From the NCBI GenBank assembly GCA_030637515.1, contig DAOWGM010000164.1, positions 1 through 64,000 of the forward strand: a stretch of DNA of 64,000 nucleotides, written 5' to 3'. The position numbers were made by a program, and so were the translations under genes. The notes under the pieces were generated by a model. It did not search any database. It had not been told where the DNA came from and saw nothing but the letters and a program-made list of their open reading frames with translations. Source of the stretch: Bacteroidales bacterium. Its GTDB lineage: Bacteria; Bacteroidota; Bacteroidia; Bacteroidales; UBA12077. The stretch's first letter is position 1. Each line of letters opens with the position of its first letter. Of the stretch, positions 31,343-41,377 are shown piece by piece.

Positions 31343-32428
31343 TTAATCAAGATCAACACTACCATATTTTGTTTTGATATTTACAATCGATTTTGTGCTG
31401 TTATCCTTTCCAATTAATCCTTCAATCTGAAGCGATGTGTTTTCTTTAATTCTGCTTAACCTATTTCCTTCAGGAAAGTCTATGTCTGCATATTTTGCAT
31501 ATCCTTTTAAATTATACGATGCATCCAGACTTATTCTAATATCTATATTTCCGTATTCATTCTCTATATCAATTTTTTCAAAACCTTCGGGAACATAATC
31601 AACGTTAAGATTTCCGTATCGGTTGTCAAAATCAAGCTTTTTAGTTATTTCATTAAATTCAAAATCTGTATAAGCTGAAGTGGTAACAAAGTTAGAAACA
31701 CTACCAATTCTGTATTCATCGTATTTCGATTCACAAACAATAGAACTTGCTTTATCAACAAACAATTTAGAATATTTTGTTATGGCAATAATGGCTTTGC
31801 TCTTTTCTATTTCCAGTTTTGAGTATTTTAAAGTTACATTTAACCATACACACTCATCAATTGTTCCTTTTGAGTAGGCAAGATAAACTTCGCTTAATGG
31901 CTTTGTATTCTTTCTTAAAATTTTGTTAATCTTCAAGTTACCATATTTTACAGATATTTTTGAATGTCCTGCAATCTCATTAATAAATACACTACCATAT
32001 CTGTTCGATAAATCAAGCTTAATATCTTTAGGGATATTCACTTTATAGTCAATGCTAAAATCTTTGCTGTCATCACCAAAAGAAAAGGTATTCCATTTGC
32101 TAAACTTATCATCTAATTCAGTAATAGCCTCAATTGTATTTCCAGACTGATTAAATTTTACATCAATAAGATCAATAAGTTCTTTTGCTTTATCTTCGTT
32201 CTTATGATCAACAGTGATAATAACATCAATACTAATCTTATCTTTATCCCAATTGTTAATATCTACATCTCCAAATTTATTTTGGATTATTAAGAGTGTA
32301 TTTGCATCAGCATCATAGTCTTTATGCAAATTTTTAGAGAATTCTTCACCAGCAGCAAATGCCGATGTAATTACTAATAATTGGACGATTATTAGTAATA
32401 GAGTGGATTTAAATTTCGGTGCTTTCAT
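31343..32428 (-). CDS. Secreted beta-repeat protein (DUF4097/putative adhesin-like)
   Basis: Signal peptide and a ladder of short repeats such as RYGSVFINE, KYGNLKINK, KYSKLEIEK, RYGNLNVDY, KYGSVDLD. Confidence 0.7.
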   Translation of the reverse strand: MKAPKFKSTLLLIIVQLLVITSAFAAGEEFSKNLHKDYDADANTLLIIQNKFGDVDINNWDKDKISIDVIITVDHKNEDKAKELIDLIDVKFNQSGNTIEAITELDDKFSKWNTFSFGDDSKDFSIDYKVNIPKDIKLDLSNRYGSVFINEIAGHSKISVKYGNLKINKILRKNTKPLSEVYLAYSKGTIDECVWLNVTLKYSKLEIEKSKAIIAITKYSKLFVDKASSIVCESKYDEYRIGSVSNFVTTSAYTDFEFNEITKKLDFDNRYGNLNVDYVPEGFEKIDIENEYGNIDIRISLDASYNLKGYAKYADIDFPEGNRLSRIKENTSLQIEGLIGKDNSTKSIVNIKTKYGSVDLD

Positions 32429-32969
32429 AGTTTTCGGATTTTTGTTTATTTAAATTTTGTACTTGTTGTAATTGATTTAAAATTTGATTCATAACTTCAA
32501 CTTTAAGCTGATAATGTTGAATCATAGCATTTATTACTCTTTTATCATTTGGATTAACTGTAAGATCTTTTTTCAGGTTTTCATAAATAGAATCCATCTC
32601 ATTTAGCTCATACACTAATATCATTTTCTGCAAACTGTCTAAAGATTCACTTTTATTAATTTCTACATATTTCTCATTTACCAGATGTGTGTAGTACATT
32701 TCCACTTCGCCATATTCTGGTGAAATTTCGCTTAATGCAATACCCTTATTTATTTTCGTTTCATTAATATTATCATAAACCCATAATCCCGATAAAACAA
32801 CTAAAATTGCCACTGCTGCAGCTTTTAGAATATAACCGAAAGTAAAAGTTTTTTTCTTGCTATTCAGTTCGTTCAGCTTTTGCTCAAATCTTTCAAAGTG
32901 CCCATCATTCGGCTCATTTGTATTGAACAACTCTCGGTTTTTTTGTATTATGTTATCTAAATCATTCAT
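32409..32969 (-). CDS. Membrane protein co-encoded with ECF sigma factor (putative anti-sigma factor)
   Basis: Single TM (AAAVAILVVLSGLWVY) and overlap with the sigma gene. Confidence 0.55.
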   Translation of the reverse strand: MNDLDNIIQKNRELFNTNEPNDGHFERFEQKLNELNSKKKTFTFGYILKAAAVAILVVLSGLWVYDNINETKINKGIALSEISPEYGEVEMYYTHLVNEKYVEINKSESLDSLQKMILVYELNEMDSIYENLKKDLTVNPNDKRVINAMIQHYQLKVEVMNQILNQLQQVQNLNKQKSENYESTEI

Positions 32970-33546
32970 ATTTAGTTGTTTTTTCTATTTGTTTTTCTTT
33001 TAAGCTTTCAATTAATTTCTTTTTTGCTCTTGCACATTGCGATCGCGATGTTGAACTACTAATGTTCATAATTTTACTTATTTCATCGTGATCATAACCT
33101 TCAATTAGGTAAAGCGATATTACAATTCTGTATCCATCAGGAAGATTATTTATTTCTTTTTTAATTTCTTCAATTTTCCATTGGATATCAAAAGTGTTCG
33201 CTTCTTTTTCTGCTTCCTTAATTTCATAAACAGAATCTTCCAGAGAATCAGTAATCAGTTTTCTTTTTCTTAGCTCATCAAGTGAATGATTAACTACAAT
33301 TCTTTTTAACCAGGCACCAAAACTGACTTCACCTTTATAGAAATTTATTTTTTCAAACGCTTTTAAGAACGACTCCTGCATAATATCTTCAGCTTCAAGG
33401 CTGTCATTTACAATGCGCAAGCAGGTATTGTACATTGCTTTGTAATATAATTTATACAATTGAAACTGAGCTTTTTGCTCACCCGATTTACACCGATCAA
33501 TTATATCCTGATGGATATTTGTATAAATACTTTCCTGTTTGTTCAT
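32962..33546 (-). CDS. ECF-family RNA polymerase sigma factor
   Basis: Region 2 (ARNTCLRIVNDSLEAEDIMQESFLKAFE-type sequence) and region 4 (PDGYRIVISLYLIEGYDHDEISKIMNISSSTSRSQCARAKKKL). Confidence 0.93.
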   Translation of the reverse strand: MNKQESIYTNIHQDIIDRCKSGEQKAQFQLYKLYYKAMYNTCLRIVNDSLEAEDIMQESFLKAFEKINFYKGEVSFGAWLKRIVVNHSLDELRKRKLITDSLEDSVYEIKEAEKEANTFDIQWKIEEIKKEINNLPDGYRIVISLYLIEGYDHDEISKIMNISSSTSRSQCARAKKKLIESLKEKQIEKTTKYE

Positions 33547-33723
33547 ATTTCCAATTAAAAGACGGTATGAAATATTCTGTGCTGCATCACTGCATACAAT
33601 TTATGAAATATATATATGTTATTATCTATCAAGGTTGAGATTTAGAATAAAGTTAATTTAATAAAAGGTAAATTACTTTGTTCTTTGTTTGAATATAAAA
33701 AAGCTTAATTTTGAGCCGTAATT

Positions 33724-34089
33724 ATGAATAGAGCTATAGTACATCAAAACCAATCTTTAATTTTCAGGCAATGGTCGCGAAAAAGTTATGCTATATTTGC
33801 TTCTTTAGGAAAAGAAGTTCAAATAGGTCATATTGATGTAGGTATATGTGAAAAAGCTATTGATAAAAATAACACAGAAAGATCATTTAAAAAGGATTGT
33901 ACTGATTCTTTACTAAATGAAACAGATGATCTTGATGAATTGACATTAGTAAATACTGATTTGCAGTTAATGTCTCTTCTTTCGATTACTTCAAATTCAG
34001 ATGAATCTTCGCAGCATTGCTGCAGCGCGAGTACAAAAAAATACATATATAATATAAACCTTACATCCTGTTTTGCAGGGTGCAGATAA
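33724..34089 (+). CDS. Small protein upstream of TonB receptor sharing its N-terminal F-x-x-W-x-x-K-x-Y-x-x-F motif
   Basis: SLIFRQWSRKSYAIFASLGKEVQIG aligns with SLVFENWNAKNYSVFNTLKKVIKIT of the adjacent receptor; Cys-rich C-terminus. Confidence 0.6.
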   Translation: MNRAIVHQNQSLIFRQWSRKSYAIFASLGKEVQIGHIDVGICEKAIDKNNTERSFKKDCTDSLLNETDDLDELTLVNTDLQLMSLLSITSNSDESSQHCCSASTKKYIYNINLTSCFAGCR

Positions 34090-34108
34090 TTATTAAATAA
34101 TTTGAAAA

Positions 34109-36154
34109 ATGAAAAATCAATTTAAATCAGTCATTATTAAATCATTAGTGTTTGAAAATTGGAATGCTAAAAATTATTCCGTTTTTAATACATTAAAAAA
34201 AGTAATCAAAATTACGACTTTGAGCATAGCTTATTCCATATTATTAATACCTGTTGAGGTGTTGAGTCAAACAGACACAACAGTAACAAAAAACTTAGAC
34301 TTGGATGAAGTTATTGTGAGCGCACAAAAAGCACCTGTAGTATATTCACAGTTATCAAGGCAGGTAACAGTTATTAACGAAAATGAAATAAAGTTGATGC
34401 CCGTTTCTGATATTAACGAATTGCTTAAAAACTTTTCAGGAATTGATGTCAGGCAACGCGGTGTAAATGGTATTCAGTCTGATATAAGCATAAGAGGAGG
34501 TTCTTTCGATCAAAACCTAATACTTCTAAATGGTGTAAATATTTCTGATCCACAAACAGGACACCATAGCTTGAACCTACCAATCGATTTAAATTCCATA
34601 GCGCGAATTGAAATTCTTGAAGGACCAGGATCCAGAGTTTTCGGACCAAATGCATTCAGCGGTGCAATTAATATTATTACAAATAACTTCAATGAAAATT
34701 TTTTAAAAGTAGGATTTGTTGCCGGTGATTTTGGTTTATTTTCAGAGAATTTTTCCGGAGCATTCACAAATAATAAAATGAAGCATTTTGTTTCTGTATC
34801 TAAGTCTCAGAGCAAAGGATATATTAAAAATACCGATTTTGATCAATATAATGCTTTCTATAGTACACAATACAGTTCAGAAATTGGAAAGATTGATTAT
34901 CAGATAGGATATACTGATAAAGAATTTGGCGCTAACAGTTTTTATACTCCTGCTTATCCTGATCAATTTGAGCAAACAAAAACTACATTTACAAGCCTCA
35001 AATTTGAAACAGGAGAAAGATTAAAAATTATTCCTGTTGTTTATTTTCGTCGACACAAAGATCGTTTTGAACTTTTCAGATATGAACCGGCAACATGGTA
35101 TACAGGTCATAATTATCACTTAACCGATGTTTATGGCATTAAGATCGATTCAAGATTGATAACAAAGCTTGGAGTTACTTCATTTGGAGCTGAGCAAAGA
35201 TCAGAAAATATATGGAGTAATGTTCTTGGTGTGGCAATGGATGATACAATAAAAGTTGTAGGAGAATCTGAGGGTTTGTATACTAAAAAGTATTCAAGAA
35301 CCATTTCAAATTATTTTTTAGAACACTCATTTTATTACAATAATTTATCATTTTCCGCAGGTGTTTTAACAAGCTGGGTTTCAGAAAATGATTTCAATTA
35401 TAACTTTTATCCCGGATTTGATTTGAGTTATCGATTTACAAACACATTGAATTCTTATATTACTGTTAATAAATCCTTACGCTTACCAACATTTACCGAT
35501 TTGTTTTATAATGGTCCATCAAATATTGGTAATATTAATTTACAACCAGAAGAAGCGTGGAGTTACGAAGTAGGACTAAAATTCCAGAACAAAACATTGA
35601 ATTCAAATTTTAGCGCTTATTATAGAGATTCAAAAAATTTAATAGCATGGGTAAAACCTATTGATTCTGACCCTTCTGAAAAATGGGAAACCCAGAATCT
35701 TACGAATGTGCTAACGAAAGGATTTAAAATAACAAACACACTTAATTTTGATAAATATTGGATTAATCAAATAAGAATAGATTACAACTACTTGGAACAA
35801 ATATCTAAATCTGAAAATTATGATACGAAATATTCTTTAAATAACTTAAAACATAATCTTATAATAAACATTAATAATAAGCTTTGGGAAAGAATAAATT
35901 TGTCATGGAATTTAAGGTTTCAAGACAGAGTAGGAAGTTATACTAAATATGATTTTTCTATTAATGAATATGCTGCTGATCAGGATTTTGAACCATACTG
36001 GTTGTGCGACCTAAAACTTTCATATAAGTATGAAATTATTACAGTTTTTATGGAGCTACAGAATATCTTTAATAAAGAGTATGTTGATATTGGTAATATT
36101 GAAATGCCAAAAAGGTGGTTTAGAGCAGGATTTAATTTAAACTTTAAGTATTAA
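34109..36154 (+). CDS. TonB-dependent outer-membrane receptor (BtuB/CirA-like)
   Basis: TonB-box region LDEVIVSAQKAPV, plug RGVNGIQSDISIRGGSFDQNLILLNGVNISDPQTGHH, C-terminal beta-strand ...WFRAGFNLNFKY. Confidence 0.92.
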   Translation: MKNQFKSVIIKSLVFENWNAKNYSVFNTLKKVIKITTLSIAYSILLIPVEVLSQTDTTVTKNLDLDEVIVSAQKAPVVYSQLSRQVTVINENEIKLMPVSDINELLKNFSGIDVRQRGVNGIQSDISIRGGSFDQNLILLNGVNISDPQTGHHSLNLPIDLNSIARIEILEGPGSRVFGPNAFSGAINIITNNFNENFLKVGFVAGDFGLFSENFSGAFTNNKMKHFVSVSKSQSKGYIKNTDFDQYNAFYSTQYSSEIGKIDYQIGYTDKEFGANSFYTPAYPDQFEQTKTTFTSLKFETGERLKIIPVVYFRRHKDRFELFRYEPATWYTGHNYHLTDVYGIKIDSRLITKLGVTSFGAEQRSENIWSNVLGVAMDDTIKVVGESEGLYTKKYSRTISNYFLEHSFYYNNLSFSAGVLTSWVSENDFNYNFYPGFDLSYRFTNTLNSYITVNKSLRLPTFTDLFYNGPSNIGNINLQPEEAWSYEVGLKFQNKTLNSNFSAYYRDSKNLIAWVKPIDSDPSEKWETQNLTNVLTKGFKITNTLNFDKYWINQIRIDYNYLEQISKSENYDTKYSLNNLKHNLIININNKLWERINLSWNLRFQDRVGSYTKYDFSINEYAADQDFEPYWLCDLKLSYKYEIITVFMELQNIFNKEYVDIGNIEMPKRWFRAGFNLNFKY

Positions 36155-36203
36155 ATTATTTGACTAAGGTTAAAAAATATTCAATAAATTCGGGCTTTAC
36201 TTA

Positions 36204-36232
36204 TTGATTTTACAAATATTTTGCTATTTTTG
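36204..36232 (+). promoter_or_regulatory. Bacteroidetes-type promoter TTG-N18-TAnnTTTG
   Basis: TTGATTTTACAAATATTTTGCTATTTTTG, ~38 bp upstream of the ATG at 36270. Confidence 0.5.
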
Positions 36233-36269
36233 TTAAGAATCCTAAATTATAATTAAATCAATTTACAAC

Positions 36270-36497
36270 ATGAAAAAATTACAATTATTATTGGTAGCCC
36301 TTGCACTAGTTAGTTTTACTGCATTTTATTCTTGTGGAAATGTAAAAGAAAAAGCTGCTGAAGCTGTTGAAGAAGTAGCTGAAGAAATGGAAGAAGTAGC
36401 TGAAGAAATGGAAGAAACTGTTGTTGATACTACAGAAGTAGTTGCTGAAGAAGCAGAAGAAGTAGTTGAAGAAGTAGCAGAAGAAACTCAAGAATAA
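36270..36497 (+). CDS. Small acidic secreted/lipoprotein with VAEEMEE repeats
   Basis: N-terminal signal with Cys (AFYSCGN) then EEVAEEMEEVAEEMEE repeats; promoter and terminator flank it. Confidence 0.65.
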   Translation: MKKLQLLLVALALVSFTAFYSCGNVKEKAAEAVEEVAEEMEEVAEEMEETVVDTTEVVAEEAEEVVEEVAEETQE

Positions 36498-36520
36498 GCT
36501 TACTTGTGTAAAAGAAATTT

Positions 36521-36549
36521 AGCAGGACTATAAAGTCCTGCTTTTTTTA
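36521..36549 (+). terminator. Rho-independent terminator
   Basis: AGCAGGACTataAAGTCCTGCT followed by T-tract. Confidence 0.85.
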
Positions 36550-36577
36550 TTTACACTCTTTTTGTAATCTACTTTGT

Positions 36578-37432
36578 TTAAAAGAATAATTGTATAAATC
36601 CTGTAACAACTTTCCCGCTTGAATAGTCCAACTCCGATCCAAATAAACTGTGAGGAATAATGAAAATTAGAAAAAGAATTATTGAAGCAATTATAGTATA
36701 CCTGTATTTTGGTGATTTTCTATTTCCAAGAACTGCTACAATCCAAAAAACAAAGGCTATTAATGTTTTATTGTCGGTTAAATCCCATCCAAAAGGAATG
36801 CCTGTCCATGCTTGTCCAAATGCATAGTATTGAACAATAGGACCAAAAACCATTCCGCCAAGCAACAACAGAAGTAAAGTAAGTTTTCCATAAAAAACAT
36901 GTTTTTCAATTTTACCAAGAGCAAATAATCCTGCAAGGTTAGAAAGTAACATTGCTAAAAAAATGAAAATTATGTGAGGAATTAAAGCCCAGTTAGGTAC
37001 ACTTCCTTTAAATCTAATAACTACATGTTCTGTTTCTGAAGTTTTTCCTGTTTCAATATTCTCAAAAGACAAAAAGTATTCTAATTTTCCTGCAGGTAAT
37101 TGTTTAGGTAGATGAGTTACCATATTGTTATCAACTTGTATAAAGTTTACTTTGGTAAAGGATTCATTAACAGGAAAGTGCCTGTAATTTAAAATAACAC
37201 TAGTATGTTTAGAATAAGGAACTTCAACTATTCTATCTTCATTTGAATCACCACTTCTTGGTAATTCAAATTTTGTACGATTTCCATCTAAATTTATCTC
37301 AATATTTTTAGGATATGTTGGTCCTGTTTTTCTTTGGTAATATGCAGAACCTAATGTTATAAGAACTGCCAAAGTCCAGAATAATATTTTAAAAAGGATT
37401 TTTTTCATTATAGATTGTTTAAAGTTGTACAA
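36578..37432 (-). CDS. Conserved membrane protein (unknown function)
   Basis: Several hydrophobic segments in the C-terminal half; overlaps the M28 peptidase gene. Confidence 0.6.
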   Translation of the reverse strand: MYNFKQSIMKKILFKILFWTLAVLITLGSAYYQRKTGPTYPKNIEINLDGNRTKFELPRSGDSNEDRIVEVPYSKHTSVILNYRHFPVNESFTKVNFIQVDNNMVTHLPKQLPAGKLEYFLSFENIETGKTSETEHVVIRFKGSVPNWALIPHIIFIFLAMLLSNLAGLFALGKIEKHVFYGKLTLLLLLLGGMVFGPIVQYYAFGQAWTGIPFGWDLTDNKTLIAFVFWIVAVLGNRKSPKYRYTIIASIILFLIFIIPHSLFGSELDYSSGKVVTGFIQLFF

Positions 37433-39185
37433 TTAAAATTTCTTTTTTCTCTTCACGTATAACTTCAACCGTAATTATTTGACCTACTTTTAATTTTGAT
37501 AATCTCTCCACATATTCATAAATGTCACCTACAGGATTCCCATTTATAGCAACAATAATATCTCCTGAAAGCATTCCCGCTTTATCGGCAGGTTTGCCTT
37601 TAACAACAAAGTCTGCTCTAAGTCCATTCTTTTCAACTCCAGTGAAATCTGGCATTATGCCTAATTTTACTTTTAATTTTTTATTTCTTGCATTTTCATC
37701 AGGCATTTTTGGTCCTGCTTCTTGGTATGTAAGTTTTTTATTTTCAGATGATAAATTAAATGCAAAATCATAAATAAAATTAGAAGCTTGAACAAGTCCT
37801 TTGAAATTAATACTACCAACACTATCACCTGGAGTGTGATAATCAAGATGTGCTCCAGTGGAAAAGAAAAATACAGGAATGTCTTTAGAATAAAATGAAG
37901 AATGATCCGATGGACCATATCCTTCTTGAGCAAATCCCATTTTAAATCCGTATTCTGAATTTAAACTCTCAATAATTGATGTGCCTTCAATTGAACTTCC
38001 TACACCGCTAACTTGTAAGCTGTGGTCTTCTCTCATTCTGCCAAGCATATCAAGATTTATCATGGTTTTTATGGTAGAATCAGGAATTGGTAAATTATTA
38101 ACAAAATATTTTGAGCCAATTAATCCCATTTCTTCAGCTCCAAACGCAACGAATAAAAAGTTATTTTTCAGACTATCTTTTCTTGAAACAAGCTTTTCTG
38201 CAATTTCAAGCATCGAGGCTACACCAGAAGCATTATCATCAGCTCCATAATGTGGTTTGTTAATTCCAGGAGCTCTTGAGCCAGTTCCGGGTCCTCCAAA
38301 ACCTAAATGATCATAGTGTCCACCAATTACTATGTATCCATAATCAGGATTTATAGTAAGTTGTGAAGCAATGTTGAAAGTTTGAGCATATACTGTTTTA
38401 ATATCAGTTTGGCATTTTAAAATTGTCTCTGTTTTAAATGAGTTATTAGTTGCTTCTTTCTCAAGCTCATCAATTAAGAGTCCTTTCTTATTCAATAGTA
38501 AATTAGCCGTATTTCTTTTGATCTGAATAACGGGAATCTCGATTTCACCTTCCGGTTTTGTAAGCTCAATTAGTTCATCATCTTCATCGAACAATTTCCC
38601 TGAAACAAAAATAACACCAGCAGCACCCTGATCTTTAGCTGTAATTGCTTTTGATCTTAAGCTGCTAAACATTGAAAATGGGAGTGAGACTTCTGTATTT
38701 TCAGGTTCACCCCTAAATATAAGCACCCATTTATCTGTTACATCAATATTAGAATAATCATTCCAGGAATTTTCATCTTGTTCAATATCAAATCCATATC
38801 CGACAAAAATAACTTCAGCTTCAATAGTTTTGTTTGCACTATATGCTAATGGTATATAATCTGTATTTAAATTTAATACCTGATTATTTATTGATAAAGA
38901 ATTATTTTCTCCAGCTTTAATTTTTGTAGTTATTTCAAACGACTGTAAACCATTGTCAAATAATAATTCAAGCCCGCTGTTTTGCATTTCTACAGCAATG
39001 TATTCAGCAGCAATTTTATCTTCTGGAGTTCCAGGGTATCTTCCTTTTAGCGAGTCGCTTGCCAAAAAGAAAATGTGATTATAGAGCTCATTCTTTGTTA
39101 TATCAGGATCAACTTTTGAAGAGGAACATGATAGAGTCATTCCAAAAATGAACATTATCAGAATTAAAAAAGATTGTTTTTTCAT
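37419..39185 (-). CDS. M28-family metallopeptidase with PA-like insert and C-terminal PDZ domain
   Basis: GGHYDHLGFGG, GADDNASGVASMLEIAE, FGAEEMGLIGS; PDZ KPADKAGMLSGDIIVAINGNPV. Confidence 0.92.
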   Translation of the reverse strand: MKKQSFLILIMFIFGMTLSCSSSKVDPDITKNELYNHIFFLASDSLKGRYPGTPEDKIAAEYIAVEMQNSGLELLFDNGLQSFEITTKIKAGENNSLSINNQVLNLNTDYIPLAYSANKTIEAEVIFVGYGFDIEQDENSWNDYSNIDVTDKWVLIFRGEPENTEVSLPFSMFSSLRSKAITAKDQGAAGVIFVSGKLFDEDDELIELTKPEGEIEIPVIQIKRNTANLLLNKKGLLIDELEKEATNNSFKTETILKCQTDIKTVYAQTFNIASQLTINPDYGYIVIGGHYDHLGFGGPGTGSRAPGINKPHYGADDNASGVASMLEIAEKLVSRKDSLKNNFLFVAFGAEEMGLIGSKYFVNNLPIPDSTIKTMINLDMLGRMREDHSLQVSGVGSSIEGTSIIESLNSEYGFKMGFAQEGYGPSDHSSFYSKDIPVFFFSTGAHLDYHTPGDSVGSINFKGLVQASNFIYDFAFNLSSENKKLTYQEAGPKMPDENARNKKLKVKLGIMPDFTGVEKNGLRADFVVKGKPADKAGMLSGDIIVAINGNPVGDIYEYVERLSKLKVGQIITVEVIREEKKEILIVQL

Positions 39186-39195
39186 AGTTTAATTT

Positions 39196-40917
39196 TTACC
39201 AGTAAAATGTTGTATAATAAGTTGAAATATTATTGTTATTATCAATAACAAACAATTCCAGTTCATGTTCTATATTTTTTTCAATTCTTTCACTATCCAC
39301 AATGTAAAATAGTAAATCGTTTTTCTGATCATATTCAAACAAAGCCCAATTATTATCTATATATCCGTTATAAGACTTTATTCCTGAGAGCTTATCAGTA
39401 ATTACAAATCTAATAGTGTTGCTTTTTATATTCGCAAAATCCGACACCGATTTTATTTGGGGTGAAATGGTATCTAATAAAACAACAAAGTCTCCAAAGT
39501 TTTTTGCCTCAGAAACAATATTACCATTTATTATTTCTCCTCCTATTGGATTTATTTCTTCATCTTCGAGTAATTCTGTAATAAAAATTTTATCTGATAA
39601 TTCCTCTGGTAAATTTAGCGTTTTAATCGAAATTGAATATGCTTTATTTAATGGAGTATAAATATTATGCACGTGATGTACATTTGAATAAGCTTCAAAG
39701 TCGGGTTCTGATTTAAAATATTTAAAATCAATACTATCAAACAATGATTTTTTTGGAATAACTATTTTAAGTTCGTTGCTTTCAAAAATATTTTCGACTT
39801 CCCATTTCATATAATTATTTTCTATTGAATCATAAACGACAGGAGTTGAGAAATCTGGTAATTGACTTTTTATATTTAATAAAAGTTCTGACTTATTTCC
39901 TTTTACATCAGTAGCAACAAGTTTGATATTATACGTAGTGTCTTTAATGAAAGTGAAAACACCTTTGTTTATGCCTAATTCATAAATGCTTAAATTGTTA
40001 TTTGGAGCAATAAATGTTTTTTGTATCGTTTTTTTCGATCTCATTTTCTCAGCATAATCAATGTGGCTTTTTACATATCCAGTCTCGTAAAATGAGAATT
40101 TATCTATTGAGTGTTTATATATCAATAGAGAGTCAATTAATAACGATAAAGTATGTATTCCGCACTTATTTCTTGAATTATTCAAAAAATCAGTCATCTC
40201 AATTCCAAATCCAATGTCACCTGACAGGTTAATCTGATTAGTATCAACTTTTGTATAATATCCATTAACTTTTTTCAATTTAAGATGAATAGGGGCGTTC
40301 TGTCCGTTTACCTTACTATAACTATTTATAGGATAAATAACTAAACTATAAAAAGTTGGAGGGATATTATCTTTAATAGCAAAATTAAAAAGTAAAGGAT
40401 TAACAGGAATTTGATTATTTGTTTCTCTCACTTCAAAATGTAAGTGAGGACCTTCCGAACTCCCCGTATTTCCTGAGTAAGCAATAAGTTCGCCTCTTTT
40501 TACAAGCAATTCACCTTCTTTTGGGAAGTAATTTATTTCAAATTCATTATTTTGATATTGGATATCTTTTACCAGTTTATTTAGCTTGGAGTTAAAATTA
40601 CTTAAGTGTCCATAAACTGTTGTGTATCCATTCGGGTGATTTATATATAAAGTTTTCCCATAACTGTTAACCGATACTTTAATTCTTGAGATATATCCAT
40701 TTTCGACTGCGTAAACTTTTTTGCCGGAAACACCCTGAGTTTTAATATCTATGCCAGAATGAAAATGAGCCGAACGGATTTCACCAAAATTTCCTGATAA
40801 ATAGATTGGAAAGTCAACAGGTGAAAGAAAATCAATATTTTTATAATTAATTTGACTGAATGTCAAGGATGATAATAATAGTAAGGAAAATAATAGACTC
40901 AACTTTTTATATTGCAT
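39196..40917 (-). CDS. M23-family peptidase
   Basis: GEIRSAHFHSGIDIKT, YGHLSNF, SGNTGSSEGPHLHFEVR. Confidence 0.9.
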   Translation of the reverse strand: MQYKKLSLLFSLLLLSSLTFSQINYKNIDFLSPVDFPIYLSGNFGEIRSAHFHSGIDIKTQGVSGKKVYAVENGYISRIKVSVNSYGKTLYINHPNGYTTVYGHLSNFNSKLNKLVKDIQYQNNEFEINYFPKEGELLVKRGELIAYSGNTGSSEGPHLHFEVRETNNQIPVNPLLFNFAIKDNIPPTFYSLVIYPINSYSKVNGQNAPIHLKLKKVNGYYTKVDTNQINLSGDIGFGIEMTDFLNNSRNKCGIHTLSLLIDSLLIYKHSIDKFSFYETGYVKSHIDYAEKMRSKKTIQKTFIAPNNNLSIYELGINKGVFTFIKDTTYNIKLVATDVKGNKSELLLNIKSQLPDFSTPVVYDSIENNYMKWEVENIFESNELKIVIPKKSLFDSIDFKYFKSEPDFEAYSNVHHVHNIYTPLNKAYSISIKTLNLPEELSDKIFITELLEDEEINPIGGEIINGNIVSEAKNFGDFVVLLDTISPQIKSVSDFANIKSNTIRFVITDKLSGIKSYNGYIDNNWALFEYDQKNDLLFYIVDSERIEKNIEHELELFVIDNNNNISTYYTTFYW

Positions 40918-41069
40918 TATTTTATATAAATTTATACAGGTTTATTAATGATAATTGTTTTGTAACAACAAAACTAAAATTAAATTTGTTTTATAATAAT
41001 AATAAGGAACTTATATTTTTAAAATAGCGATAGCTATATTATTTTTGCATTTGCTTTTATTTTAGAATC

Positions 41070-41363
41070 ATGGAAATTGAACAAAAAGATATCGTTGTTA
41101 CATTAAAGGATAAGGTAAAAAAGTTGTTATCTTTGTATAATAATTTAAAGGTAGAAAATACTGAGTTAAAAAAACAAACAGAAGAATATAAAACGCAGAT
41201 AAAAAATAAAGAAGCTGAACTAGATTTTTTGAAAAATAATTATAATAAGCTTAAATTAGCAAAAAGTCTTTTAGCATCAACTGGTGATAGTCACGATGCT
41301 AAAATTAAGATTAATAGAATTGTGCGGGAGATCGACAAATGTATTGCTCTTTTGAACAGATAG
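41070..41363 (+). CDS. Small coiled-coil protein upstream of zapA
   Basis: 97-aa heptad-rich protein (LYNNLKVENTELKKQTEEYKTQIKNKEAELDFL), 14 bp from zapA. Confidence 0.65.
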   Translation: MEIEQKDIVVTLKDKVKKLLSLYNNLKVENTELKKQTEEYKTQIKNKEAELDFLKNNYNKLKLAKSLLASTGDSHDAKIKINRIVREIDKCIALLNR

Positions 41364-41377
41364 AATCTGAATAGATA

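Noticed and set aside
33600-33723. Possible cobalamin riboswitch upstream of the small ORF and BtuB-like TonB receptor
   Set aside because: No B12-box-like sequence or suitable long structured leader could be seen in this short AT-rich region.
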